A stretch of DNA of 64,000 nucleotides from Olsenella timonensis (GCF_900119915.1 NZ_LT635455.1:186001-250000), one strand, 5' to 3'. Shown: positions 16,710 to 25,423, counted from the first letter of the stretch. Program-made: numbers and translations. The notes: generated from the sequence alone by a model not told the origin.

Positions 16710-16715
16710 TATAAT
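16710..16715 (+). promoter_or_regulatory. -10 box before the deformylase-like gene
   Basis: A perfect TATAAT lies 36 bases before the start codon, in the 74-base gap between divergent genes. No good -35 is seen at 16-18 bases upstream. Confidence 0.6.
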
Positions 16716-16751
16716 TGCCTGAGCAGCATAGCCCAATCCGAAGGGAACCAC

Positions 16752-17171
16752 ATGATCAAGGAACTGGTCCACGACGAGGCCATCCTCTCCACGCCGTGCG
16801 AGCCCGCAACCGCCGAGGATGCCGCGCTCGCGGCGGACCTCGTTGACACGCTCGCGTCGATCGACGATGCGGTCTGCCTCGCCGCCAACCAGATCGGCGT
16901 GACCAAGTGCGTCGTCGCCTACCAGGACGACGCCGGCAACGCCCACGTGATGTACAACCCCAGGGTTCTTGCCGGGTTCGGCGCCGCCAAGGTCGAGGAG
17001 AGCTGCCTCACCCACGAGGAACCCGTGCGCGTGACGCGCTTCGCCAAGATCAAGGTCTCCTTCGACGAGCTCGTCGACGGGGAGCTCAGGGCGCGCCGCC
17101 GCGACTACACCGGCTGGACCGCGGAGATGATCCAGCACATGGTCGACCACTGCAAGGGCAAGCTGGTCTAG
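16752..17171 (+). CDS. Peptide deformylase-like protein with altered active site
   Basis: A 139-residue member of the deformylase family. Motif I is AVCLAANQIG (GxGxAAxQ form), motif II VEESCLTHEEP (EGCLS form, metal Cys kept) and motif III IQHMVDHCKG. The two metal histidines, His129 and His133, remain, but the catalytic Glu of HExxH is Met130. Such a change should abolish or greatly lower normal deformylation. Length is short but within the family. It is followed after one base by a uvrA-like gene, so the two are probably co-translated. It may be a diverged accessory copy, with a standard def elsewhere. Confidence 0.8.
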   Translation: MIKELVHDEAILSTPCEPATAEDAALAADLVDTLASIDDAVCLAANQIGVTKCVVAYQDDAGNAHVMYNPRVLAGFGAAKVEESCLTHEEPVRVTRFAKIKVSFDELVDGELRARRRDYTGWTAEMIQHMVDHCKGKLV

Positions 17172-17172
17172 C

Positions 17173-19686
17173 GTGGTCGAGCGCGGCGGCGAGGCGGCGC
17201 CGGACCACGTCGAGGTGCGCGGCGCGCGCGTCCACAACCTGAGGGGCGTCGACGTCGACGTCCCGCTGAACAGGCTCGTGGGGGTCGCCGGCGTCTCGGG
17301 CTCGGGGAAGAGCTCGCTCGCCCTCGGCGTGCTCTACGCGGAGGGCAGCCGCCGCTACCTCGAGTCGCTCTCCACGTACACGCGTCGTCGCATGACGCAG
17401 GCGAGCCACGCTGCGGTTGACGACGTGCGCTATGTCCCCGCGGCGCTCGCCCTGCACCAGCGCCCCGCCGTTCCCGGCGTGCGCAGCACCTTCGGCACGA
17501 TGTCCGAGCTGCTGAACAGCCTGCGCCTGCTCTTCTCGCGCGTGGCGAGCCATCGCTGCCCGCACTGCGGCGCCTACGCCCCTCCCTCGATGTCGGTGGC
17601 GACCGACCAGCCGATCGTCTGCCCGGGGTGCGGCGGCTCCTTCTTTGGGCCCGGGGCGGAGGACCTCGCCTTCAACAGCGCCGGCGCCTGCCCCACCTGC
17701 GGCGGGACCGGCATCGTGCGCGTGGTCAACGAGGCCTCGCTCGTTCCGGACGAGTCCGTCTCCATCGACGACGGCGCGGTCCTGCCCTGGGGAAGCCTCA
17801 TGTGGGACCTCATGAAGCAGGTCTGCGGCGCCATGGGGGTGCGCACCGACGTGCCCTTCCGCGAGCTCACCCCCGAGGAGCGCGACATCGTCTTCCACGG
17901 CCCCGCGGTCAAGAAGCACATCCTCTACAAGGCCAAGAAGGGCGACAACTTCGCCGAGCTGGACTTCACCTACTACAACGCGGTCTACACCGTGGAGAAC
18001 GCCCTCGCCAAGGCAAAGGACGAGAAGGGCCTCAGGCGCGTGAGCCGCTTCCTCACGGAGGGCCCCTGTCCCGACTGCGGGGGCACGCGCCTCTCGGACG
18101 CGGCGAGGGCGCCGCGCGTGGCGGGGATCGGCCTCGCCGACGCCGCGGCCATGACCCTCGCCGACGCCGTGGCCTGGGTCGCCGCGGTGCCGGCCACGCT
18201 GCCCCCCGAGCTGCGCCCCATGGCGCGGAGCATCTGCGAGTCCTTCCAGCACACGGCGCGGCGCCTGCTGGACCTGGGCCTCGGCTACCTCTCGCTCGAC
18301 CGCGCGGCGTCCACGCTCTCCACGGGGGAGCGCCAGCGCGTGCAGCTGGCGCGCGCGGTCCGAAACCGCACGACGGGCGTCCTCTACGTGCTCGACGAGC
18401 CCTCCATCGGGCTTCACCCCGCCAACGTGGACGGGCTCCTCGGCGTCATGCGCGACCTGCTGGCGGACGGCAACTCCGTCGTGATGGTCGATCACGACGC
18501 GCGCATCCTCGCGGAGGCCGACCACCTCATCGAGCTCGGGCCCGGCGCCGGCGCGGACGGCGGTCGCGTGATCTGCCAGGGAACGGTCGCCGAGGTCGCC
18601 GCCGACCCCGCCTCGCGCATCGGCGGCTTTCTCACGGGCGAGAGGGACGTGCTCTCGCGGCCGCGCGCGTGTGCCGACGAGCTGTTCGACCTGGGCGCCA
18701 TCTCGTTGGAGGCCGAGGCGCTCCACACCGTCCGCCCGCTCCGCGTGGAGGTCCCGCGCGGGAGGCTCGTCGCCGTGACGGGCGTCTCGGGCTCGGGCAA
18801 GACCACGCTCGTGCTGGAGACGCTCGTGCCCGCGCTGGCCGCTGCCGCGGCGGGCGAGGCGCTCCCGTCCCACGTGCGCTGGGTCGACGCCGAGGGGGTG
18901 CGCCGCGCCAACCTGATCGACGCGACGCCGATCGGCGTCAACGTGCGCTCGACCGTCGCCACCTACGCGGGCGTCCACGACGAGCTGCGCCGCGCCTACG
19001 CCCGGACGGAGGACGCGCGCGCCGCCGGCCTGCGCGCGGGCGACTTCTCGTACAACACGGGGCGCCTGCGCTGCCCGACCTGCGACGGCACCGGCGAGGT
19101 CTCGCTCGACGTGCAGTTCCTGCCGGACGTGGACGTTCCCTGCCCGGACTGCCGGGGGTCTCGCTACGCCCCGCAGGCCGACACGGTGCGCCGCCCGCGC
19201 AGGGGCGAGCCGGCGGGCACGGGGCTGACGCTTCCCCAGCTCATGGCGCTCTCCGTCGACGAGGCGCTCGACGCATGCTCCGACCTGCGGCGCGTTGCGT
19301 CGCGACTCCAGGTCCTCCACGACCTGGGGCTGGGCTACCTCACGCTCGGCGAGGCGACGCCGGCCCTCTCGGGCGGGGAGGCGCAGCGCCTCAAGCTCGC
19401 GAGCGAGATGGGCCGCGCCCAGGACGACGCCGTGTTCGTCTTCGACGAGCCCACGATCGGGCTGCACCCGCTCGACGTGCAGACGCTGCTGGCGGTGTTC
19501 CAGCGGCTCGTGGAGGCGGGCGCCACGGTCGTCGTGATCGAGCACGACCTCGACGTCATCAGGAACGCCGACTACGTGATCGACATGGGCCCCGGCGGCG
19601 GCGAGGAGGGCGGCCGCATCGTCTGCGCCGGAACCCCCGAGGAGGTCGCGGCCTGCCCCGACAGCGTCACCGGCCGCTACCTGTGA
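17173..19686 (+). CDS. UvrA2-like ABC ATPase (class II UvrA)
   Basis: An 837-residue UvrA homologue, about 100 shorter than UvrA (about 940), which fits class II proteins lacking the UvrB-binding insertion. It has two ABC modules: Walker A GVSGSGKSS and GVSGSGKTT, signatures LSTGERQRVQLARAV and LSGGEAQRLKLASEM, and Walker B with LDEPSIGLHP and FDEPTIGLHP. Zinc-finger Cys pairs CPHCG/CPGCG, CPTCG, CPDCGG, CPTCDG and CPDCRG are present. Start GTG 17173 is one base after the previous stop. Class II UvrAs have been linked to DNA-binding drug tolerance; the role here is inferred. Confidence 0.87.
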   Translation: MVERGGEAAPDHVEVRGARVHNLRGVDVDVPLNRLVGVAGVSGSGKSSLALGVLYAEGSRRYLESLSTYTRRRMTQASHAAVDDVRYVPAALALHQRPAVPGVRSTFGTMSELLNSLRLLFSRVASHRCPHCGAYAPPSMSVATDQPIVCPGCGGSFFGPGAEDLAFNSAGACPTCGGTGIVRVVNEASLVPDESVSIDDGAVLPWGSLMWDLMKQVCGAMGVRTDVPFRELTPEERDIVFHGPAVKKHILYKAKKGDNFAELDFTYYNAVYTVENALAKAKDEKGLRRVSRFLTEGPCPDCGGTRLSDAARAPRVAGIGLADAAAMTLADAVAWVAAVPATLPPELRPMARSICESFQHTARRLLDLGLGYLSLDRAASTLSTGERQRVQLARAVRNRTTGVLYVLDEPSIGLHPANVDGLLGVMRDLLADGNSVVMVDHDARILAEADHLIELGPGAGADGGRVICQGTVAEVAADPASRIGGFLTGERDVLSRPRACADELFDLGAISLEAEALHTVRPLRVEVPRGRLVAVTGVSGSGKTTLVLETLVPALAAAAAGEALPSHVRWVDAEGVRRANLIDATPIGVNVRSTVATYAGVHDELRRAYARTEDARAAGLRAGDFSYNTGRLRCPTCDGTGEVSLDVQFLPDVDVPCPDCRGSRYAPQADTVRRPRRGEPAGTGLTLPQLMALSVDEALDACSDLRRVASRLQVLHDLGLGYLTLGEATPALSGGEAQRLKLASEMGRAQDDAVFVFDEPTIGLHPLDVQTLLAVFQRLVEAGATVVVIEHDLDVIRNADYVIDMGPGGGEEGGRIVCAGTPEEVAACPDSVTGRYL

Positions 19687-19713
19687 GGCGGGCGGGCTCG
19701 CCCCTGCCCTGAG

Positions 19714-20376
19714 CTAGCAGCGATGGGCGCTCGGGCAGATGTCCTCCAGCACGCAGCCCGCGCAGCGCGGCCCGCGCGCCGTGCACGTGTCGCGCCCGTG
19801 GCGGATCCACTGGTGGTTCACCGGCCCCCAGAGCTCGCGCGGCAGCAGGCGCAGCAGGTCCTGCTCGGTCTTGAGCGGCTCCTTCTCGTGCGTCTTGGGC
19901 GAGAGCGCCAGCCGGTGCGCGATGCGGTTCACGTGCGTGTCGACCGCGATGCCCTCCACGATGCCAAAGCCCACGTTCATCACGATGTTGGCGGTCTTGC
20001 GCCCCACGCCGGGCAGTCGCGTGAGCTCGTCCATCGTGTGCGGCACCTCGCCGCCGAACTCCGAGACGATCATCTGCGCGCATTCCACGCAGTGTCGCGC
20101 CTTCGACTTGTAGAAGCCGAGGCTGTGGATGTACTCGGAGACCTCCTCGGGAGACGCCGACGCCATGGCCTCGGGCGTGGGAAAGCGCTCGAAGAGCGCC
20201 GGTGTGACCTTGTTGACCTGGGCGTCGGTCGTTTGCGCGGAGAGCAGGACGGCGATCGTCAGCCTGAACGGATTCGCGTGGTCGAGGAAGCACTCGACGG
20301 GCCCGTACTTCTCGTCCAGGCGCCGGCATACCTCGACCGCGCGCTCGACCTTGGCCCTCTTGGTCTCTCGCGGCAT
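19714..20376 (-). CDS. nth: Endonuclease III
   Basis: A 220-residue base-excision repair glycosylase/AP lyase that removes oxidised pyrimidines. The helix-hairpin-helix LPGVGRKTANIVM contains the catalytic Lys, VDTHVNRI the catalytic Asp, and the C-terminal Cys-x6-Cys-x2-Cys-x5-Cys (CTARGPRCAGCVLEDIC) binds a 4Fe-4S cluster. Start at ATG 20376 after AGAGGAGGG. Convergent with the uvrA2-like gene. Confidence 0.95.
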   Translation of the reverse strand: MPRETKRAKVERAVEVCRRLDEKYGPVECFLDHANPFRLTIAVLLSAQTTDAQVNKVTPALFERFPTPEAMASASPEEVSEYIHSLGFYKSKARHCVECAQMIVSEFGGEVPHTMDELTRLPGVGRKTANIVMNVGFGIVEGIAVDTHVNRIAHRLALSPKTHEKEPLKTEQDLLRLLPRELWGPVNHQWIRHGRDTCTARGPRCAGCVLEDICPSAHRC

Positions 20377-20525
20377 CCGTGCCCTCCTCTCTGCGACCTT
20401 TCGACTGATGATAGGGCGACCGGTCGGGGGAGAAAAGGGGCTTCTCATTCTTGGGTGCCTCCCGCATGTGGTAGCGTCGTTGCTGAAATCGCCACAGGGG
20501 CGAGAAGAGCATGTGAGGAGGGGCG

Positions 20526-21839
20526 ATGTTCTGCCTGAGGTGCGGCGCCCAAAACCTGGATGGCGCCAAGTTCTGCAACCAGTGCGGCGCGCCGCTGACA
20601 GACGGCGCCCTGTCCGCTCTCGACGGGTCTCCCGCCGAGGCGGCCGCCCCCGAGCCGGCGACGGAGGAGGCCCCGCAGGCGGGGCCCCAGGCGGAGCCGG
20701 AGCCCGAGGACGAGCCGGAGCCCGAGGACGAGCCGAGGCCCGAGGACGGCGCCGAGCCGGAGGGGCCGGAGCCTGCGCCCGGGACCGACGGCGGCGCCGA
20801 GGGCGAGCCCGCGCCCGGCGAGGAGCCCGTCCCCGCGCCCGGTGCCGACCCGGTGCCGGAGGGCTCTCCCGCCCCTCCCGAGTCCTGGGGTAGCCCCGTG
20901 ACCGAGGTCCCGCCGCAGGAGTGGCCGGACGGAGACGGGCAGGCCCCGTTCCAGGAGGGCGGCAAGTCCGGAGGGGGTCTCGGCACCGGCGCGATCGTCG
21001 GCATCATCGTGGGAGGGGTCGCGGTCGTCGCGCTCATCGTGGCGGCGGTGCTCTTCCTCGGCGGCTCTCCGACCGCCGACGCACCCTCCGACGAGCCGGC
21101 CGCCAAGGAGGACGTCGACTCCGACGTCAAGGTCGATGGCATCGGGGAGGGTCTCACCGGCGTCGGCAAGGGGGACGGCGACACGGGCTCCGATGTCGCC
21201 GCGGCCACCGACCTCGGCGGCACGGTCTTCGACCTGTCCCGCTACGAGGGGACGCCGTCAGAGGTCGAGGACTTCCTCCAGTCGAGCGGTCTCGAGCTCA
21301 GCGACTCCTGGGCGAGCGACGGCGGGGGCTTCGGCGACGCGTACGCGAACGTCTCCTTCGCCGGCCCATACGGCGGGGCGACCCCCATCGAGGGCACCGG
21401 GGAGGAGCTCATGGTCACGGTCGAGGTGTCCCTCGGCTCCACCGCCGTCACGTGGGACGAGGACGGCTACGCCGAGGACCTGGTCTCCTCCCTCGACGAG
21501 CTCGCGTCGGACGCCGAGGTCACGGGCGTGACGATCGACTTCGACTCGCCCGTCGCCCCGTCGGACTTCCCCTCTGCCGCCCGTGCGATCTACACCGCCA
21601 TGGACCTGCCCGCCGGCAGCTACGTCTCGGCAAGCAGCGACGAGCTCCTCTCGAGCGCCCTCGCCGAGTTTGGCATCAGCGCCGACAACGGCGACGTCAC
21701 CGACTACATCGGCGACGTCCTGTTCGTGGACGGGGCCTCGTTCGCGTTCAGGGGCCGCGACGCGTACTGCCAGGTCAGCCTCATGGGCGGCGAGGAGTTT
21801 GGCAACACCACGATGGTGACGGTCGACATCAACTCGTAG
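20526..21839 (+). CDS. Zinc-ribbon, single-pass membrane protein of unknown function
   Basis: A 437-residue protein. Residues 1-25 are a zinc ribbon (FCLRCGAQNLDGAKFCNQCG). Residues 35-150 are a low-complexity stretch rich in Pro, Glu, Ala and Gly with repeats of EPEDEP. A single membrane span (IVGIIVGGVAVVALIVAAVLFL) lies near 158-180, and an acidic outward domain of about 240 residues follows with no known family. This N-in, C-out design is common among Gram-positive membrane proteins of unknown role. Start follows GAGGAGGGGCG. A hairpin lies after its stop. Confidence 0.8.
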   Translation: MFCLRCGAQNLDGAKFCNQCGAPLTDGALSALDGSPAEAAAPEPATEEAPQAGPQAEPEPEDEPEPEDEPRPEDGAEPEGPEPAPGTDGGAEGEPAPGEEPVPAPGADPVPEGSPAPPESWGSPVTEVPPQEWPDGDGQAPFQEGGKSGGGLGTGAIVGIIVGGVAVVALIVAAVLFLGGSPTADAPSDEPAAKEDVDSDVKVDGIGEGLTGVGKGDGDTGSDVAAATDLGGTVFDLSRYEGTPSEVEDFLQSSGLELSDSWASDGGGFGDAYANVSFAGPYGGATPIEGTGEELMVTVEVSLGSTAVTWDEDGYAEDLVSSLDELASDAEVTGVTIDFDSPVAPSDFPSAARAIYTAMDLPAGSYVSASSDELLSSALAEFGISADNGDVTDYIGDVLFVDGASFAFRGRDAYCQVSLMGGEEFGNTTMVTVDINS

Positions 21840-21879
21840 GCGAGGGGCCGTGGCGCGACCAGCGACTCTCGGAACCGCC

Positions 21880-21941
21880 GGAGCCAGGGAACCGAGCCCC
21901 CGGACGTTGACGACGCCCGGGCGGCCACGGGCCCTGGCTCC
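21880..21941 (+). terminator. GC-rich stem-loop after the zinc-ribbon gene
   Basis: GGAGCCAGGG (21880-21889) is perfectly complementary to CCCTGGCTCC (21932-21941), with further CCCGGG-type pairing inside. No T run follows, so termination is only probable. Confidence 0.5.
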
Positions 21942-21954
21942 CCGCGTTCTCGGC

Positions 21955-22037
21955 GAGTTCAATTGTGTAATGTGATAGAGTGGCTAAAATTGAACTTCAT
22001 GATCGGGTAAGTTCAATATTGGCCGCAAATTGAACTC
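21955..22037. promoter_or_regulatory. Four GTTCAA/TTGAAC operator half-sites before the HTH-aminotransferase gene
   Basis: GAGTTCAATT (21955), AATTGAACTT (21988), AAGTTCAATA (22009) and AATTGAACTC (22028) alternate in orientation within 83 bases, in an otherwise AT-rich gap. TTGAAC at 21990-21995 and CAATAT at 22014-22019 could be -35 and -10 boxes with an 18-base spacer, so binding would block transcription. The HTH domain of the next protein is the likely binder. Confidence 0.65.
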
Positions 22038-22047
22038 AGGGGGCACG

Positions 22048-23559
22048 ATGGCTCAGGAGACCTTCGCCGACCGGCTGCGCACGACCATGGCAGAGAGGGG
22101 CCTCAAGCAGGCCGACCTCGTGCACGCCGCGTCCGCGCGCGGCGCGAGGCTCGGGAAGAGCCAGGTCAGCCAATACGTGAGCGGCAAGGTCGTGCCGCGC
22201 CCCAACGTTGCCGACCTGCTCGCCGACCTGCTCGACGTCGATGCCGCCTGGCTCTCCACGGGCGAGGGCGCGCGAGCTGCCGCGCGGCCTGAGACCGCGA
22301 GCCAGCCCGTCCCGACCGTCACCGCCACAGGGAGTGTCACCATGCGAGAGTTCAAGAAGTCCACCAAGCTCGACAACGTCCTCTACGACGTCCGCGGCCC
22401 CGTGGCCGACGAGGCCGCTCGGATGGAGGACGAGGGGCTGCGCATCCTCAAGCTGAACATCGGCAACCCCGCGCCCTTCGGCTTCCGCACGCCCGACGAG
22501 GTCGTCCACGACATGCGCCAGCAGCTGCCCGACTGCGAGGGCTACTCCGACTCGCGCGGCCTCTTCTCCGCCCGCAAGGCGATCATGCAGTACGCGCAGC
22601 TCAAGCACCTGCCCAACGTGACCATGGATGGCATCTACACGGGCAACGGCGTCTCCGAGCTCATCCAGCTCTGCATGAACGTCCTGCTCAACACCGGTGA
22701 CGAGATTCTCATCCCTGCGCCCGACTACCCGCTGTGGACCGCCTGCGCCACGCTCGCCGGCGGCACGCCCGTCCACTACCTCTGCGACGAGCAGGCCGAG
22801 TGGACGCCGGACCTCGCCGACATGGAGGCGAAGGTCACGAGCAACACCAAGGCGCTCGTCATCATCAACCCCAACAACCCCACCGGCGCCGTCTACCCGC
22901 GCGAGGTCCTCGAGCAGATCGTGGAGATCGCGCGCCGCCACCAGCTCATGATCTTCTCGGACGAGATCTACGACCGCCTGTGCATGGACGGCAACGAGCA
23001 CGTCTCGATTGCCTCGCTCGCCCCCGACCTGCCCTGCGTCACGTTCTCCGGCCTCTCCAAGAGCCACATGGTGGCGGGCTATCGCATCGGCTGGATGATC
23101 CTGTCGGGCAACAAGCGCTGCATGAGCGACTTCATCTATGGCGTCAACATGCTCTCCAACATGCGCCTGTGCTCCAACGTGCCCGCGCAGTCCATCGTGC
23201 AGACGGCGCTCGGCGGCTACCAGAGCGTGGAGCGCTACGTGGAGCCGGGCGGCCGCATCTACGAGCAGCGCAACTACGTCTACGAGGCGCTCAACGACAT
23301 CGACGGCATCACGGCCGTCAAGCCCAAGGCGGCGTTCTACATCTTCCCCAAGATCGACGTCAAGAAGTTCAACATCACTGACGACGAGCAGTTCGCGCTC
23401 GACCTGCTACATGAGAAGCACATCCTGATCACGCGCGGTGGCGGCTTCAACTGGCCGGAGCCGGACCACTTCCGGATCGTCTACCTGCCGCGCATGGGCG
23501 TCCTGCGCGAGGCCATGGTCGACCTCGCGGACTTCTTCGCCCACTATCGTCAGGGTTAG
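22048..23559 (+). CDS. XRE-type HTH fused to alanine aminotransferase
   Basis: A 503-residue fusion. Residues 1-75 form a Cro/CI-type DNA-binding domain (FADRLRTTMAERGLKQADLV, GKSQVSQYVSGKVVPRPNVA). After a 25-residue linker comes a full fold-type I aminotransferase of the AlaA/AlaT group: GYSDSRGLFSARKAI, NPNNPTGAVY, FSDEIYDRL and PLP Lys338 in SGLSKSHMVAGYRIGW. The enzyme should interconvert pyruvate/glutamate and alanine/2-oxoglutarate. Start ATG 22048 follows AGGGGG. The four inverted sites just upstream suggest the protein represses its own gene according to substrate or PLP state; that link is inferred. Confidence 0.9.
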   Translation: MAQETFADRLRTTMAERGLKQADLVHAASARGARLGKSQVSQYVSGKVVPRPNVADLLADLLDVDAAWLSTGEGARAAARPETASQPVPTVTATGSVTMREFKKSTKLDNVLYDVRGPVADEAARMEDEGLRILKLNIGNPAPFGFRTPDEVVHDMRQQLPDCEGYSDSRGLFSARKAIMQYAQLKHLPNVTMDGIYTGNGVSELIQLCMNVLLNTGDEILIPAPDYPLWTACATLAGGTPVHYLCDEQAEWTPDLADMEAKVTSNTKALVIINPNNPTGAVYPREVLEQIVEIARRHQLMIFSDEIYDRLCMDGNEHVSIASLAPDLPCVTFSGLSKSHMVAGYRIGWMILSGNKRCMSDFIYGVNMLSNMRLCSNVPAQSIVQTALGGYQSVERYVEPGGRIYEQRNYVYEALNDIDGITAVKPKAAFYIFPKIDVKKFNITDDEQFALDLLHEKHILITRGGGFNWPEPDHFRIVYLPRMGVLREAMVDLADFFAHYRQG

Positions 23560-23572
23560 GGCCCCGACGTCA

Positions 23573-23696
23573 TTATCTGGGTACTTTTTTGGGCACCTCG
23601 TAAGTACGACCTGCGAGGTGCCATTTTTCTACCTGCGGCTTTGCGGGCGGTTTCCACGCGTCTACTCGGAGGGCATGCCAAAAAGTACCCAGATAA
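23573..23696. repeat. 124-bp inverted-repeat element (MITE-like)
   Basis: TTATCTGGGTACTTTTTT at the left end (23573-23590, then GGGCA) is matched inversely by TGCCAAAAAGTACCCAGATAA at 23676-23696, with one extra T and one extra G on the left. The inside contains an intrinsic terminator and no gene. No target duplication could be seen in the flanks. Confidence 0.65.
23592..23630 (+). terminator. Intrinsic terminator after the aminotransferase gene
   Basis: GGCACCTCG (23592-23600) pairs with CGAGGTGCC (23614-23622) around a 13-base loop and is followed by ATTTTTCT. It lies inside a larger inverted-repeat element. Confidence 0.85.
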
Positions 23697-23731
23697 CGGT
23701 TTGACGCGTGCACGGGCCGGCGTAGGGCCGG

Positions 23732-24061
23732 TCACAGCGGCCGTACGCTCCACACGTCGTCGAAGCGGATGCGCCGGCGTACGACAGCGAGCTCGCGCCC
23801 CACGGGGTCGACGCGCGTCACGACGCCCTCGGTCGTGACGTAGGCGTCGCACTCGTAGTGGGTCACGCGGACGAGCTGACCCCTGCGCACGCCGGCCAGC
23901 TCGCCCGAGATGCGCTCGGCCTCCTCCTCGGAGGGCTCGCGCCGCGGCTCGCTCACCCGCTCGCGTTCCCGCACGAGGTCGTAGTAGCCAGTGAGCGCCG
24001 CGAACGGCATGAACTGGGCCGCGCGGTCGGCGCGGCCGCGCGGGAGGTCCGCCCTACTCAT
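23732..24061 (-). CDS. YolD-like protein
   Basis: A 109-residue protein with the YolD-like core: GRADRAAQFMPFAALTGYYDLV near the N terminus and a C-terminal beta domain ending RRRIRFDDVWSV. YolD-like proteins usually accompany Y-family polymerases in Firmicutes and related bacteria and are thought to regulate or assist them, as UmuD does for UmuC. The start (ATG 24061) overlaps the polymerase stop by 8 bases, so translation is coupled. Confidence 0.85.
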   Translation of the reverse strand: MSRADLPRGRADRAAQFMPFAALTGYYDLVRERERVSEPRREPSEEEAERISGELAGVRRGQLVRVTHYECDAYVTTEGVVTRVDPVGRELAVVRRRIRFDDVWSVRPL

Positions 24062-25382
24062 GGTGGCCCCCGACCTGCTCGTTGCGGTCGCGCCCGGTCG
24101 CGGCGCCTCGGTAGCTGATGCCGCGCACGAGCGCGTTCTTGCCAAACTTGCGCTTCACGGCCATCGTGGCGCGCGCGAGGCTCTTCTCGGCCGTGTCGGC
24201 GGCGGGATCAGAAAAGAGCGTGAGCTCGGCGTACTCCTCGGGCACGAGCTCGCCCACGGCTATGTTGACGCGCCGAAGCGCCCGGTTTGGGTCCACGATC
24301 TCCGCGAAGAGCGAGAGGAACGCGGCCGTGAGCCTCGTGCGCGAGCTGGTCGCCTCGTCGAGCCTGCGCGAGGCGTTGGCCCCCTCGCCGCGTCGGCCCA
24401 CCACGCGCGTGCCGTGCTCCCCGGTGAAGAGCCGGTCCCCCGCGCCCTCCTCGCCCGCGGCGGTCCGCTCGCGCGCATAGCCCACGAAGAGCGAGACGTG
24501 GCCGCAGACCAGGCCCTTGTCCACGAGGTCGAGCACAAGGGCGTCCACCATCTCGCGCAGGACGACCTGCGCCTCCTCGAAGTCGTAGTCGCGCATGAGG
24601 ACCTGGCCGGAGCCCATGGAGTGCGCGCGCGGCCGGTAGGCGTGAATCTGCGCCATCGTGCAGGGCTCGATGCCCCAGGCGTGGTCGATCAGCAGCTCGG
24701 CGTTGACGCCAAACTCGTCGTAGAGGGCCCGCTCGGGGAGAAGCGCCACGCCCCCCATGTCATGGGCGCCCATGGCGGCCAGGCGCCGCGCGATGCCCGG
24801 CCCGATGCCCCAGATGTCGGTTATCGGGCGATGGGGCCAGATCAGGCACTTGTAGCGCTCCTCGTCCAGCTCGCCGATGTTGTCGGGCGCGTGCTTGGCC
24901 GTGACGTCGAGCGCGACCTTGGCCAGGAACAGGTTGGTTCCGATGCCGGCGGTGGCGCAGATGCCCGTCTCGCGACGGATCATCTCCACGAGGCGCTCCG
25001 CCAGCCCGCGCGGGGTCGTCTCGTAGAGCGCAAGGTAGGGCGTCACGTCGATGAAGACCTCGTCGACCGAGTAGACGTGGATGTCCTCGGGCGAGAAGTA
25101 CCTGAGGTAGCGGGCGTAGATGTCCGCGGAGACCTCCATGTAGCGACGCATGCGGGGCTTGGCCATCTCGTAGTCGATGCCGTCCGGGATCTCGAAGACG
25201 CGGCAGCGGTTGCGCACCCCGCGGGCCTTCATGGCCGGCGAGACGGCGAGACAGATGGTCGTGCGCCCGCGGTCCGGGTCCGCCACCACGAGCCGGTGCT
25301 CGAAGGGGTCGTACCCCCGGTCCACGCACTCGACCGAGGCGTAGAAGCACTTGAGGTCTATGCAGAGATAGGATTGCCCCAT
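24054..25382 (-). CDS. Y-family translesion DNA polymerase (UmuC/DinB type)
   Basis: A 442-residue error-prone polymerase. The palm metal-site residues are in CIDLKCFYASVE (N terminus) and VYSVDEVFID near residue 107; fingers and thumb follow, with the helix-hairpin-helix GIGPGIARRLAAMG near 195 and a little-finger domain to the end. It should insert bases opposite damage. Start ATG 25382 with GGAAGAGAG upstream; a LexA-like site lies in its promoter region. It forms an operon with the YolD-like gene and resembles the YqjW/UvrX group of Gram-positives. Confidence 0.92.
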   Translation of the reverse strand: MGQSYLCIDLKCFYASVECVDRGYDPFEHRLVVADPDRGRTTICLAVSPAMKARGVRNRCRVFEIPDGIDYEMAKPRMRRYMEVSADIYARYLRYFSPEDIHVYSVDEVFIDVTPYLALYETTPRGLAERLVEMIRRETGICATAGIGTNLFLAKVALDVTAKHAPDNIGELDEERYKCLIWPHRPITDIWGIGPGIARRLAAMGAHDMGGVALLPERALYDEFGVNAELLIDHAWGIEPCTMAQIHAYRPRAHSMGSGQVLMRDYDFEEAQVVLREMVDALVLDLVDKGLVCGHVSLFVGYARERTAAGEEGAGDRLFTGEHGTRVVGRRGEGANASRRLDEATSSRTRLTAAFLSLFAEIVDPNRALRRVNIAVGELVPEEYAELTLFSDPAADTAEKSLARATMAVKRKFGKNALVRGISYRGAATGRDRNEQVGGHHE

Positions 25383-25393
25383 GGCTCTCTTCC

Positions 25394-25423
25394 AAACATC
25401 TGTTCTATGATGGTCCCATCATA
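25394..25423 (-). promoter_or_regulatory. LexA-like site and palindrome before the polymerase gene
   Basis: On the minus strand GAACAGATGTTT (25394-25405) matches the Gram-positive LexA box GAAC-N4-GTTC except for the last base. Next to it lies the 18-bp palindrome TATGATGGTCCCATCATA (25406-25423). Both are in the 73-base gap between the divergent polymerase and thpR genes. Confidence 0.55.

Noticed and set aside
15823-16722. A 300-codon open frame from ATG 15823
   Set aside because: Only the first 83 codons match alcohol dehydrogenases; beyond 16071 the frame simply runs antisense through trmL.
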